This document shows, in pieces, positions 34,121 through 42,935 of a stretch of 64,000 nucleotides of DNA. Made by a program: the position numbers and the translations under genes. The DNA comes from Ruminococcus flavefaciens ND2009 (GTDB taxonomy: Bacteria; Bacillota; Clostridia; Oscillospirales; Ruminococcaceae). Where the stretch lies: NCBI RefSeq assembly GCF_000621785.1, contig NZ_KK211348.1, positions 7,494-71,493 of the forward strand, read 5' to 3'. Positions within the stretch are counted from its first letter, which is position 1, and each line of letters opens with the position of its first letter. The notes under the pieces are model-generated. The model was not told where the DNA came from. It saw only the letters and a program-made list of their open reading frames with translations, and did no database searches.

Positions 34121-35439
34121 AGAGAGCGATTTCATTTTTTCTGCTGTTTACAGCAGTTTTCGCGGCAGCTGTGATGTGCTTCGATATTGCTTGTATAAGG
34201 GCTTCAAAAAGCAGGGTGACCTCACGAAATATAGCCGTAAACAGGATAAACACGGAGCTCATAGGTCTGACAGCGGAGACAGGTTCCTCTCCCGAGGAAG
34301 TTATCGCAGAGCATACCGATGAATGGAAGGCACGTTTCGGCAAGAATATGCCCGAGGAGATAGTGTTCGTGCCTGTTGAGGGCGAGGGAGAGAGCTTCAT
34401 CACCACTGCCGACAAGAACTGCGCTGTGTGCCGTGTCTATGACAGCGAAGGCAGGCTCACGGGCATAACAGAGTACGTCTACAGCAGCGTTGCGGCAAGG
34501 CGGATAATGATAGTGGGAAATGTATTCTTCGCGGTGGTGTTCCTCATTACCGCAGGAGTGTTCATATACATCTGCGCAGCCATACTCATACCCTTCCGAA
34601 AGCTTTCCGACTATCCCGAGAGGCTGGCAAGGCTCAGGGATATACAGAAGCTGCCCGAGAGCAGGAGCAGGTTCTTCGGAAAGTACGTCTGGGGAATGAA
34701 TATGCTCTCCGATGTACTGGCTTCCGAGAGCAGGAAGATACATATGCTTGAGGGTGAGCGCCAGAAGCTGGTTTCCACCATAGCTCACGGCGTAAAGACT
34801 CCTATTGCCAACATAAAGCTGTACACCGAGGCTGTACGCGAGGGACTATATTCCGACGGCGGCATGACAGAGGATATTGTGGACAAGATGGAGCGCAACG
34901 CAGCCAAGGTGGAGAAGCTTGCGGCGGAGCTCCTGGCATCATCGGACGCTTCCCTTGACGGCTTTGATACCGAGATAAGCCGTTTCCCCGTAACGGAGCT
35001 GGCAGAGCTCATACGCAGCGAGTATGCGGACAGAATGGCTATAAAGCGTATCCCCTTCACGGTGGAGTGCAATACGGACACGGTAATGGAAAGCGACAAA
35101 TACGCTCTTTACCGCGCAGTCAGCCAGATACTTGAGAATGCGGTGAAGTACGGTGACGGCAGCGGCATAAAGGTGGAGATAATGCGCTATGACGAAGGCT
35201 TCGGCATATCCGTAAGGGACAGGGGAGGTCTGCTCCCCGAAAACGAGATACCCTATGTTTTCAGAAGCTACTGGCGCGGTTCAAACGCCGCAAATGCAGA
35301 GGGCAGCGGTATCGGACTCTATTCCGTACATGAGACTGTGCGGGCTCTGGGCGGAAATGTTCTGGCGAGAAGGCTTGAGGAAACTAACGAGATGGAGTTC
35401 TTCATCTATATCGAAGACAGCACAATACAGGGACGCTGA
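34117..35439 (+). CDS. Sensor histidine kinase
   Basis: A 440-residue membrane kinase with two helices (about 5-28 and 130-158) around an outer sensor domain of about 100 residues, a HAMP-like linker, and a dimerisation helix with VSTIAHGVKTPIANIK, whose His is the phosphoacceptor. ATP-binding motifs follow: an N box (QILENAVKYGDG), the G1 box (VRDRGG, DRG for DxG) and the G2 box (GSGIGLYSV). Together with the regulator it should control the ABC/C45 operon in response to an envelope or antibiotic signal. Its stop lies within a terminator stem. Confidence 0.95.
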   Translation: MKRAISFFLLFTAVFAAAVMCFDIACIRASKSRVTSRNIAVNRINTELIGLTAETGSSPEEVIAEHTDEWKARFGKNMPEEIVFVPVEGEGESFITTADKNCAVCRVYDSEGRLTGITEYVYSSVAARRIMIVGNVFFAVVFLITAGVFIYICAAILIPFRKLSDYPERLARLRDIQKLPESRSRFFGKYVWGMNMLSDVLASESRKIHMLEGERQKLVSTIAHGVKTPIANIKLYTEAVREGLYSDGGMTEDIVDKMERNAAKVEKLAAELLASSDASLDGFDTEISRFPVTELAELIRSEYADRMAIKRIPFTVECNTDTVMESDKYALYRAVSQILENAVKYGDGSGIKVEIMRYDEGFGISVRDRGGLLPENEIPYVFRSYWRGSNAANAEGSGIGLYSVHETVRALGGNVLARRLEETNEMEFFIYIEDSTIQGR

Positions 35440-35459
35440 GCTGGCGTCCCGTTTTTTTT
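35430..35459 (+). terminator. Intrinsic terminator of the two-component operon
   Basis: GGGACGC (35430-35436) and GCGTCCC (35444-35450) form a stem with a 7-nt loop, followed by an 8-T run. It overlaps the stop codon of the kinase. Confidence 0.9.
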
Positions 35460-35544
35460 GAAATTTTTTTCTGTTTAGGTGAGATTTTTTTGATTTTTTT
35501 ACGTCTAATATTATATAAGGTATTTATAAGCGCCGGAATTCACC

Positions 35545-35573
35545 TTGCTGTTTTTGATATTCTATGCTATAAT
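35545..35573 (+). promoter_or_regulatory. Promoter of the APH(3')-like gene
   Basis: TTGCTG (35545-35550), 17 bp, TATAAT (35568-35573), 24 bp before the ATG, giving a short leader with an AAAAAGGAGG ribosome site. Confidence 0.75.
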
Positions 35574-35597
35574 TATGGTTAAAAAGGAGGCGCATAT

Positions 35598-36383
35598 ATG
35601 TATTTACCGCATAAAATAGCAGAGCTTGTGAAAGACCGCAGCTTTGATGAAAATACAGTGGGAATGTCCGATTCAAGGGTGTTCACCTTTGATGATATGG
35701 TGTTGAAAGTGGAAAAGCACAGCCCCGAATCGGAGCAGGTGCACACAATGATGAAATGGCTTCAGGGGAAGCTTCCCGTGCCGAAGGTCCTTGCTTCCGA
35801 AAGCGAAAACGGCACAGACTATCTTCTCATGTCAAGGGCTGAGGGACAGATGTCATGCAGCGAGGAGTATATGCTGCGCCCCGACCTGCTGACGGATATT
35901 ATGGCTGAGTCTCTCAGGCTTCTGTGGAGCGTTGACGTCTCAGACTGCCCCTGCTCAAACAGTGCACAGAGAAGGCTTGAGCTTGCGGAGTACCGCGTGG
36001 ATCACGGACTTGTGGACGTGACTGAGTGCGATCCCGAAACCTTCGGCAGCAACGGATTCAGAGATCCACGCCAGCTTCTTGACTGGCTCAGGGACAATAT
36101 CCCGGAGGAGGAGGCCGTCCTCTCCCACGGAGACCTGTGTCTGCCCAATATTTTTGTGAAGGACGGCAGGCTCAGCTGCTTCATTGATCTGGGACGCTGC
36201 GGAGTCGGCGACAAGTGGAACGACATCGCAATACTCTGCCGCAGTCTCAGGAGCAATTTCCGCGGAGAATACGGCGGAAAGGTATACAGCGGCTACAGAG
36301 AGGATATGCTCTTTGAGCGCCTCGGCATAGCTCCCGACAGGAAGAAAATGGAGTATTTCCGCCTTCTTGATGAGCTTTTCTGA
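35598..36383 (+). CDS. APH(3')-III-like aminoglycoside phosphotransferase
   Basis: A 261-residue kinase. The catalytic loop HGDLCLPNIFVKDG and metal-binding FIDLGRCGVGDKWNDIA are typical of APH(3'). GKLPVPKVL in the N-lobe, VDVSDCPCSNS in the middle and the C-terminal LLDELF match the pattern I recall for APH(3')-IIIa, including the C-terminal Phe whose carboxylate contacts the drug. The length equals that of APH(3') enzymes (about 264). The family phosphorylates the 3'-OH of kanamycin or neomycin and gives resistance. No transposon is seen around it, so it looks like a resident chromosomal relative. Activity on drugs is not proven. Confidence 0.85.
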   Translation: MYLPHKIAELVKDRSFDENTVGMSDSRVFTFDDMVLKVEKHSPESEQVHTMMKWLQGKLPVPKVLASESENGTDYLLMSRAEGQMSCSEEYMLRPDLLTDIMAESLRLLWSVDVSDCPCSNSAQRRLELAEYRVDHGLVDVTECDPETFGSNGFRDPRQLLDWLRDNIPEEEAVLSHGDLCLPNIFVKDGRLSCFIDLGRCGVGDKWNDIAILCRSLRSNFRGEYGGKVYSGYREDMLFERLGIAPDRKKMEYFRLLDELF

Positions 36384-36466
36384 GGAATAATATTCGTCAT
36401 TATGACCAAGGTCAATGCACTATCGACACTTTTTGCCCATTTTGTGCATGAAATGAAGATGCTTTG

Positions 36467-36495
36467 TTGACACTGCACAGAAACAGCGCTATACT
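36467..36495 (+). promoter_or_regulatory. Promoter of the dockerin-serpin gene
   Basis: TTGACA (36467-36472), 17 bp, TATACT (36490-36495), about 55 bp before the ATG. Confidence 0.87.
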
Positions 36496-36549
36496 GTTAA
36501 TATGGATAACTGTCCATCAAACTATTTTACTACGAAAGGAGTAATCACT

Positions 36550-38484
36550 ATGGAAAACATGAAGAAACTCACCAAGGTGACCGCTGGCGTAATGAGCTTT
36601 GCACTGGCTCTCAGCGCTGTAGGCACCGCACCATTCAGCACACCGCAAGGCAGTGCGGCTGCCGAGGACACACCGCATTTGTTCGAATACGAGGTAAAGG
36701 ACCTGCTGATCTGGGACAAAGATGATTATAAGATCGAAGCTCTTGTAAAGCCGCCTGAGTCTAACTGGTACGTTTATGATTATGCGTTCAGGAAAGAGTT
36801 TGAATACGGTTACTACGATCACTGGGATTACTGGGATCCTCAGTGGGGAGATCCCCATGCTGTACGCGAGAATAATATCGCGCTGATGGATCAGGTGGAA
36901 GACAACTCGGTAGTCACTCTTAAGTTCACCTCATTTGAGTATTATCCCGAATTAATGTCCGGAAACTCTGAGAACAATGGCTACAGAACGGATTATTACA
37001 GCATCTATGAGATAACAGGGATCAAGTCCGCAAATATCCACTATTATGGCGATATAAACGATGACGGCGTTATCGACAGCTTCGATGTCATCACATACAG
37101 AAAGGCTCTCACAGACAAGCTGGCTGAACCCCTTTCGGAGGCTCAGTTCACCAACGCCGATATCAACAAAAATCTGGAGATAGACGAGGAAGACCTCCAG
37201 CAGGTCATTGACTTCACTATCGGCAAGACCACAGAGTTCAACGGCGCTGCTGCTATCGGAAGCGTGCGTCTTGACAATACAGTGGATATACTTGCTTCCG
37301 AGGGTCAGGCTATCGACGAGGATTTCGCAAAGGCTGAGATGAACCTTGGCGTGAATATACTGAAGAAGTCCTTCAATCCCACAAAGCCTGACAAGGAGAA
37401 TCTCCTTATCTCTCCCGTTTCCATCTCGACTGCCCTTGCCATGACAGCAAACGGCGCTGACGGCAATACCCGCGATCAGATGGAGCAGCTTCTGGGAAGC
37501 GGTCTCACTCTTGACCAGCTCAACGAGTACATGGCTTACTACAAGAACAATCTTCCCGATACGGAAAAGGAGAAGCTCTATTTAGCAAACTCTATCTGGT
37601 TCAGAGACGATCCCACACTCAAGGTCCGGGACAGCTTCCTTGAGACCAACAAGAAGTTCTATGACTCAGAGATATACAAGACACCCTTTGATAACACCAC
37701 TGTTGACGATATAAACAGCTGGGTAAACAAAAACACAAAAAGCATGATACCCAAGCTCCTGAACCACGGCGACCTTGACGAAAAGAATGATGTAAAGCCA
37801 ATGATGACGCTTATCAACACTCTCTATTTCGAGGCTGAGTGGGAAAGTATATATGAGGAGCAGCAGGTCGCCGATGCAAAGTTCACAAACTTCAATGGCG
37901 ATAAGAATGACATCAAGCTCATGAGTAGCCGTGAGAAGTACTACTATGACCTGGGCGACGCTGACGCATTCAGAAAGTACTACAAGAACAGGGATTACAG
38001 CTTCGTAGGTATCCTTCCCAAGGATAATGACATAGTGAGCTACGTTGAAAACCTTGACACCGACAAGCTTCTGGAGAGCCTCAAGGAGTACGAGGATCCC
38101 GACAGCGTTGAGCTTTACGTTAAGATCCCCAAGTTCAAGTACAACTATGAGTCAAAGCTCAAGGACGTACTCAGCGAACTGGGTATGGGAGATGCCTTTG
38201 ACCGTTTAAATGCTGACTTCTCGAAGATCAACGATCTCTCTGTAGATGACGCAGCAAAGCTCTATATCGGCGATGTCCTTCACAAGACCAGGATAGAGAT
38301 GGGAGAAAAGGGCACAAAGGCAGCCGCAGTTACTGCTGTTATGATGATAGCAGCTTCTGCCGCACAGCCTCAGCCGAAGAAAGAAGTACACATCGACCTT
38401 GACAGACCCTTCATCTATATGATACTTGACAAGAACGATGTTCCCGTATTCATCGGTGCAGCAACAGACCTTAAAGCAAACTGA
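36550..38484 (+). CDS. Secreted dockerin-containing serpin
   Basis: A 644-residue secreted protease inhibitor. The ATG at 36550 follows AAAGGAG; an upstream ATG at 36502 lacks a site. Order: signal peptide (1-38), a Trp/Tyr-rich domain (about 40-165), a dockerin (about 166-226: GDINDDGVIDSFD and ADINKNLEIDEED loops), then the serpin domain (about 250-644, SPVSISTALAMTANGA). The reactive-loop hinge EKGTKAAAVTA counts to a predicted P1-P1' of Ala602-Ser603, which suggests an elastase- or subtilisin-like target. Dockerin-serpins are known in Clostridium thermocellum, where they attach to the cellulosome. The dockerin here lies before rather than after the serpin. Confidence 0.92.
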   Translation: MENMKKLTKVTAGVMSFALALSAVGTAPFSTPQGSAAAEDTPHLFEYEVKDLLIWDKDDYKIEALVKPPESNWYVYDYAFRKEFEYGYYDHWDYWDPQWGDPHAVRENNIALMDQVEDNSVVTLKFTSFEYYPELMSGNSENNGYRTDYYSIYEITGIKSANIHYYGDINDDGVIDSFDVITYRKALTDKLAEPLSEAQFTNADINKNLEIDEEDLQQVIDFTIGKTTEFNGAAAIGSVRLDNTVDILASEGQAIDEDFAKAEMNLGVNILKKSFNPTKPDKENLLISPVSISTALAMTANGADGNTRDQMEQLLGSGLTLDQLNEYMAYYKNNLPDTEKEKLYLANSIWFRDDPTLKVRDSFLETNKKFYDSEIYKTPFDNTTVDDINSWVNKNTKSMIPKLLNHGDLDEKNDVKPMMTLINTLYFEAEWESIYEEQQVADAKFTNFNGDKNDIKLMSSREKYYYDLGDADAFRKYYKNRDYSFVGILPKDNDIVSYVENLDTDKLLESLKEYEDPDSVELYVKIPKFKYNYESKLKDVLSELGMGDAFDRLNADFSKINDLSVDDAAKLYIGDVLHKTRIEMGEKGTKAAAVTAVMMIAASAAQPQPKKEVHIDLDRPFIYMILDKNDVPVFIGAATDLKAN

Positions 38485-38493
38485 GTAAACACA

Positions 38494-38529
38494 ATGCCGT
38501 CGGTACAACATATACCGGCGGCATTTTTT
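38494..38529 (+). terminator. Intrinsic terminator after the serpin gene
   Basis: ATGCCGTCGGTA (38494-38505) pairs with TACCGGCGGCAT (38513-38524) with one G-U, then a T-run. Confidence 0.9.
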
Positions 38530-38592
38530 ACATAATGAGATAACGCAGCCCCTACTAAGCGCTATGCACTAACAACTGATTGCTTTTTTTAC

Positions 38593-38621
38593 TTGCATTG
38601 CAGGGTGAAAAGCTGTATAAT
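38593..38621 (+). promoter_or_regulatory. Promoter of the first sigma/anti-sigma pair
   Basis: TTGCAT (38593-38598), 17 bp, TATAAT (38616-38621), about 110 bp before the sigma gene. Confidence 0.78.
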
Positions 38622-38731
38622 ATAATTAAAATAAAAAAATAATTCGGGGACTGTTACGGTTCCGGTATAAGTACAGAATAGATACTATGAAAGCCGATGA
38701 CGCGTCGGACGCTTTGAAAGAAGGTGAGATC

Positions 38732-39298
38732 ATGACACAGAAGGAATTCCGTAAGGCTGCGGCTCTGTCCGAGGAGAACGCTCAGCGCTCCCTGTTCGAT
38801 GAATATTTCAATTACGTTTACACTATCGTTTTCAGCCGCCTGCGCAGCTGCGCAAGCCGCGAGGATATAGAGGAATGTGTGGGGGACGTCTTTGCGGACG
38901 TATATATGCAGTTTGATGAACGTAAGGCATTCAATGGGGATCCTACGGGCTTTGTGGGGACTGTTGCAAGGCGCAAGGCTGCCGATATATACAACAGGCT
39001 CACAAAGAAAAGGCAGGGAATGGTGTCCATCGACGATGAGGAAGCCGCTGAGATAGAGGCTCCCGAAGATACAGAAGATACCGTTGAGAAAAAAGAGCTG
39101 AGGAGCTCGCTGATAAAATGTGTGGAGCAGCTTGGCGAACCCGATTCTACAATAATCCTGCAAAAATTCTTTTTCATGCGCAGTTCCGCAGAAATATCAA
39201 AGCTTGTGTCAATGACTCCCGAAGCTGTCCGCGTCCGATGCAGCCGCGCGCTTAAAAAGCTCAGGGAAACGCTCACCGCTATGAACATTTCACTTTAA
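38732..39298 (+). CDS. ECF-type RNA polymerase sigma factor
   Basis: A 188-residue sigma-70 family protein. The ATG at 38732 follows AAGGTGAG; an ATG at 38687 lacks a site. Region 2 (about 20-85) includes DIEECVGDVFADVY, and region 4 (about 125-180) includes the helix-turn-helix RSSAEISKLVSMTPEAVRVR. It lies 13 bp before its probable anti-sigma partner. Confidence 0.9.
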   Translation: MTQKEFRKAAALSEENAQRSLFDEYFNYVYTIVFSRLRSCASREDIEECVGDVFADVYMQFDERKAFNGDPTGFVGTVARRKAADIYNRLTKKRQGMVSIDDEEAAEIEAPEDTEDTVEKKELRSSLIKCVEQLGEPDSTIILQKFFFMRSSAEISKLVSMTPEAVRVRCSRALKKLRETLTAMNISL

Positions 39299-39311
39299 AG
39301 GAGGTACAGTT

Positions 39312-41363
39312 ATGAACGATAAGGAATTGAACCTTGACGCTCTCGAAAACGCCGACGAAGATACAATAAAGATAATTGCGGCGGACTGTCCTGCTTCCGA
39401 TGAAGAGAAGGAGAGAATGTTTGCAATGAGCAGAAAGATATACAAAGAAAGAACCAAGGAAAGCGAATATAAAAATGAAGTGGAGGTCTCGGGCGTTGAC
39501 GTCTATAAGAGACCCGTATGGCTCAAGTTTGCGGCAGCGGCTGCTGCCATTGCCATCGCAGCAGGTGCAATAACAGGAGGCAGCATACTTCTGAAAAGAC
39601 ACCGCACTCCGCATATTGTTGAGAGCTCAGAGCCGTCAGCCTTTGCCATGTCTCCCTTCGGAGATCTTAGCAATTGCATGGTAAGGCTAAGCAATGCAGG
39701 CATAGCTCCTGCGGTATTTGAGCCCCGGGAGGAGAAAAGGACAGCTCTCCTCACCGCTCTCAATGAGGGCGACTGGAACAAGATCTCAGATGATACTCCT
39801 CTCCCTGACGGAGAAACTGAGCACATTTACCTTAAGGACGGCGACAGAAAATTCCTGCTCACCCTGTACGGCGACAACACTATCACATACTCCGACAGTG
39901 ATACCCCAAATGATCCAAGGTATGAGATAGACCTTGATACCATAAACGCTGTCCGCGAGGCTATAAAGTACGATCCCGAAGCAGGCGACAAGCTCATTTA
40001 TTCCACAATGTACCTGTATGATCCGATAAATTCCGTATGGGACGAGGAGGTACCCGAGGATCCAAGCGCAGTTGATGTATTCTTCCCGATAACACAGGAA
40101 CATCTCAGCGTATCTGCAAAGAACTGTTATTACTGCTACGGTAAGGAGTGGGATCCGGAAGCGGCTGTGTCCTGCGAGCGCATACCCGGGCTGGTATGGT
40201 ATTTCGGTGAAGCTGATTGGAAAGAGGCTGACAGCGAGCCCGATCTGATCGCCGATGATAACACGATCCACTTCCGCTGCACCGATAATGATGCTCTGGT
40301 CACATATTATTACACTCTTTATCCATCAGGATATGTCAATGTAAGATATGAGAATGTTGAAAAAAGCGAGAAGAAGTCCTGCCTGTATAAGCTTGACGAT
40401 TTCAACATAAATATGATCGAGACCGGATTCAGAAATGAGATCACAAACGCTACAAGCAGTATGACACCAGACATGGCACTCAGATACGATCCCGCAATAT
40501 CTGCTTTGATTAGCCGTAACGACGATCCTTTAAAGCTGACCGATGTGAACGAAGAGGATATGAAGTCCATTGTGAAAGCTATCAAGGCACATCCGTGGGA
40601 GTCTCTCCCCGATGACGCAGAATGCGGAAAGCCCGTCAGCCGTTTAACGGTTACTGCTCGCATAAACATATATGACTATATGTTTGAATTCTATGATAAC
40701 AATGTTGTATATGAAATAAGCAGCTCAAAGAAATACAGCGTATCACCTGATCTTATCGGGACACTGCGATCCATTTCCAACAGGGTATGGGGTGAAGAAG
40801 CCGTGCCTGCGGAGAAGCCCACTGAGAAAGCTGCTGACAACGAGACCACTGACAACGTGGACAGCAGCGATGACGCAGAGATCCTTGAAAGAGCCCGTGC
40901 TCTGTATAAGGATGCCATCGTAAGATACAAAGAATATACAGAGGGCGGAGTACCTCCCGGGATGGAGATGGACTGGGGCAATGCTCCGAATGAATGGATC
41001 GGCAACATGATCTATTATGTACTGCCCGGATTCAGCAGCAAAGACGAGATCGTGGAAATGTTCCTCAGTGAGTTCAGCGAACGCTATCACGCCAATGATC
41101 TGGACGGTGACTTCCCCTATCTGGAGCGCGACGGAAAGGTGTATACTACCAGCGCTAACAAGGGAACCAATATCTCTTACCGCGATACAGAGCTTACAGA
41201 GATAAAGAGAAAGACCGATGACGAGATATTCTTCACTGTTATCAACTATTACGGTGATAATGGTATAGATACGAGTGCTCCGTGGACAGAACAGAGAGAA
41301 TTTTCCGTTGTGATACAGCCCGACGGCTCGTGGAAGGTGGGCAAGCTCACCATTCCATATTAA
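39312..41363 (+). CDS. Membrane anti-sigma factor with large outer sensor domain
   Basis: A 683-residue protein with AAAGGAGG before the ATG. The N-terminal 72 residues are cytoplasmic and acidic and would hold the ECF sigma. One Ala-rich membrane helix (about 73-95) leads to an outer region of about 590 residues with several beta-rich repeats (for example KDGDRKFLLTLYGDNTITY; NIYDYMFEFYDNNVVYEIS) and an acidic linker near 495-520. There is no dockerin and no internal start. It probably releases the sigma factor when the outer part senses a signal. The ligand is unknown. Confidence 0.78.
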   Translation: MNDKELNLDALENADEDTIKIIAADCPASDEEKERMFAMSRKIYKERTKESEYKNEVEVSGVDVYKRPVWLKFAAAAAAIAIAAGAITGGSILLKRHRTPHIVESSEPSAFAMSPFGDLSNCMVRLSNAGIAPAVFEPREEKRTALLTALNEGDWNKISDDTPLPDGETEHIYLKDGDRKFLLTLYGDNTITYSDSDTPNDPRYEIDLDTINAVREAIKYDPEAGDKLIYSTMYLYDPINSVWDEEVPEDPSAVDVFFPITQEHLSVSAKNCYYCYGKEWDPEAAVSCERIPGLVWYFGEADWKEADSEPDLIADDNTIHFRCTDNDALVTYYYTLYPSGYVNVRYENVEKSEKKSCLYKLDDFNINMIETGFRNEITNATSSMTPDMALRYDPAISALISRNDDPLKLTDVNEEDMKSIVKAIKAHPWESLPDDAECGKPVSRLTVTARINIYDYMFEFYDNNVVYEISSSKKYSVSPDLIGTLRSISNRVWGEEAVPAEKPTEKAADNETTDNVDSSDDAEILERARALYKDAIVRYKEYTEGGVPPGMEMDWGNAPNEWIGNMIYYVLPGFSSKDEIVEMFLSEFSERYHANDLDGDFPYLERDGKVYTTSANKGTNISYRDTELTEIKRKTDDEIFFTVINYYGDNGIDTSAPWTEQREFSVVIQPDGSWKVGKLTIPY

Positions 41364-41374
41364 TAAAACAGAAA

Positions 41375-41406
41375 AACCGCAGAGGAAAGCCCTCTGCGGT
41401 TTTTTT
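41375..41406. terminator. Terminator between convergent genes
   Basis: AACCGCAGAGG (41375-41385) and CCTCTGCGGTT (41391-41401) form a perfect 11-bp stem with A- and T-runs on either side. It can serve the anti-sigma gene and the minus-strand methyltransferase. Confidence 0.92.
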
Positions 41407-42226
41407 ACCTGAACGATATTTCCACGAACTGCATTGTTCTCATTTTTACGCCCATTTTCAGTATGAACTTGGTCATCAGTGATATGCTCTTTGACTTGTG
41501 AAATACCTCGGGCAGCCTGTGATTTACCACGCTCTCAAATCTGTCAGACCAGGGGAGAAGCTCCTTTTCGGCGTCCTCAATGGGGAATACCAGCATGGAA
41601 TCGGTGTTGCCGCTCTTTTTTACCACGCTGTTGGACCTCTTCATGCCCATACTGTTCACGGCGTCAAAGCATATGCCTCCCTTAGGGAAGCGCTCTGCCA
41701 TAGCTGTCAGCAGCTCCCGGTTCTTTTTCTCGTCGAAATAGTAGAGCACACCGCCGCATATTGCGAAAAGGCCGTCCTCAGGAGAGGTCTCTGCCTCATC
41801 GAACCACCTTTGGTCAAAGGCACTCATAGCCACGTTCTTCTCCCTGTCGCGGAGAGTGAAAAGCTTCTCGCGGGCAGCGATAATATCAGGCAGGTCAAGG
41901 TTTATCCACCTGCATTTGCCGTTGTCGACCTCGGGGAAGCTGTCGTCCGCACCGCAGCCAAGATTGATGATAGTAGCATTTGGGTGCTTTTTCAGATACT
42001 TCCTTGCAAGGCGGCAGAAAACATACTTCCTCAGCGCCCATGAAAGGGTGGTTATGTCAGCATAATGGAGCTTGCTGAAATCGTAGTCTATCTTGCCTAT
42101 GATCTCCTCGGCGACCTTGTCGGTAAAGGCATCGGGGAACTTCTTTGAGCAGGTCGCTCTGCCGTAAAGAGGCATGACCAGAGTCTCCATGACAGTGTTT
42201 GCTTCGATATGTATTTTATCAGCCAT
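41405..42226 (-). CDS. SAM-dependent methyltransferase, leucine carboxyl methyltransferase-like
   Basis: A 273-residue class I methyltransferase. IINLGCGADDSFP (SAM-binding glycine motif), NLDLPDIIAAREK and AICGGVLYYFD match the pattern of the LCM/polyketide O-methyltransferase family (PF04072). It transfers a methyl group from SAM, probably to a carboxyl or hydroxyl oxygen of a small molecule. It has its own promoter and AAAAGGAG site. It is a monocistronic island among sigma-factor genes, so the context gives no substrate. Confidence 0.85.
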   Translation of the reverse strand: MADKIHIEANTVMETLVMPLYGRATCSKKFPDAFTDKVAEEIIGKIDYDFSKLHYADITTLSWALRKYVFCRLARKYLKKHPNATIINLGCGADDSFPEVDNGKCRWINLDLPDIIAAREKLFTLRDREKNVAMSAFDQRWFDEAETSPEDGLFAICGGVLYYFDEKKNRELLTAMAERFPKGGICFDAVNSMGMKRSNSVVKKSGNTDSMLVFPIEDAEKELLPWSDRFESVVNHRLPEVFHKSKSISLMTKFILKMGVKMRTMQFVEISFR

Positions 42227-42266
42227 AGTTTATTCTCCTTTTGCGTTAGTACACGATAACATTATG

Positions 42267-42294
42267 ATTATATCATGTTTTTTCCTTTATGCAA
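42267..42294 (-). promoter_or_regulatory. Promoter of the methyltransferase gene
   Basis: On the minus strand TTGCAT (42289-42294), 16 bp, TATAAT (42267-42272). Confidence 0.75.
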
Positions 42295-42336
42295 GGAATA
42301 TTGCACTGAGTTTACAAGGCGGATATGTATTTCCGC

Positions 42337-42366
42337 TTGGAAATAAAGGTGAAAATATGGTATAAT
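42337..42366 (+). promoter_or_regulatory. Promoter of the second sigma / nested dockerin operon
   Basis: TTGGAA (42337-42342), 18 bp, TATAAT (42361-42366), with an extended TATGG -10. Confidence 0.72.
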
Positions 42367-42473
42367 TTTATGGTATAGCTGTAGGGCAGTGATTTGTTCA
42401 CAGAATGTTTACAATTTTTTCTGCACATCGGCACTGACTTTTCAGTTAATCATTAGTGAAGGGAGGTTTGAAT

Positions 42474-42932
42474 GTGTCAGTTGATATCAATGACCAATAC
42501 GACAAAATATTCCGCTATTGCTATTACAAGATCCATGATCGAGATATTGCAGAAGACCTGACACAGGAGACCTTCCTTCGGTTCCTCGAAAGTCCGCATT
42601 ATCGCGATATGGGCAAGGAACTGCGATACCTCTACACCATCGCAGCCAACCTATGCAGGGACGCTTTCCACCGCAGACAGACTGAGGAGCTTGATGAAAA
42701 CCTCGCTGACGATAAGGATTATGAGGACTTTATCCTCACCAATGTCGCCCTGGGAAGTGTGATAAAAAAGCTTCCCGAGGAAGACAAGGAGATCGTGATC
42801 CTGCGATACATAAACGATGTTCCCATAGGTGTTCTGGGAGACCTTTTCGGTATGTCAAGGTTCAGAATGAGCAGGCGTATCAGAAGTATCCTCCAGCACC
42901 TCAAAAAAGGCCTTGACAGAGAGGAGGGCTGA
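42474..42932 (+). CDS. ECF-type RNA polymerase sigma factor
   Basis: A 152-residue sigma factor. I place the start at the GTG at 42474, 7 bp after GGGAGG; an open GTG at 42456 would put that site inside the gene. Region 2 includes RDIAEDLTQETFLRFLE (about 20-40). Region 4 is the C-terminal 60 residues with KLPEEDKEIVILRYINDV and the helix-turn-helix LGDLFGMSRFRMSRR. It is followed 3 bp later by its probable membrane anti-sigma partner, which carries a dockerin. Confidence 0.9.
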   Translation: MSVDINDQYDKIFRYCYYKIHDRDIAEDLTQETFLRFLESPHYRDMGKELRYLYTIAANLCRDAFHRRQTEELDENLADDKDYEDFILTNVALGSVIKKLPEEDKEIVILRYINDVPIGVLGDLFGMSRFRMSRRIRSILQHLKKGLDREEG

Positions 42933-42935
42933 GGC

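Noticed and set aside
38563-38580. Short filler repeat (CTATGCACTAACAACTGA), with a relative near 51705-51727
   Set aside because: It looks like intergenic filler seen in related genomes; two short imperfect copies do not support a defined element.
42456-42473. GTG at 42456 as the start of the second sigma factor
   Set aside because: It would place the GGGAGG ribosome site inside the gene; the GTG at 42474 has correct spacing.
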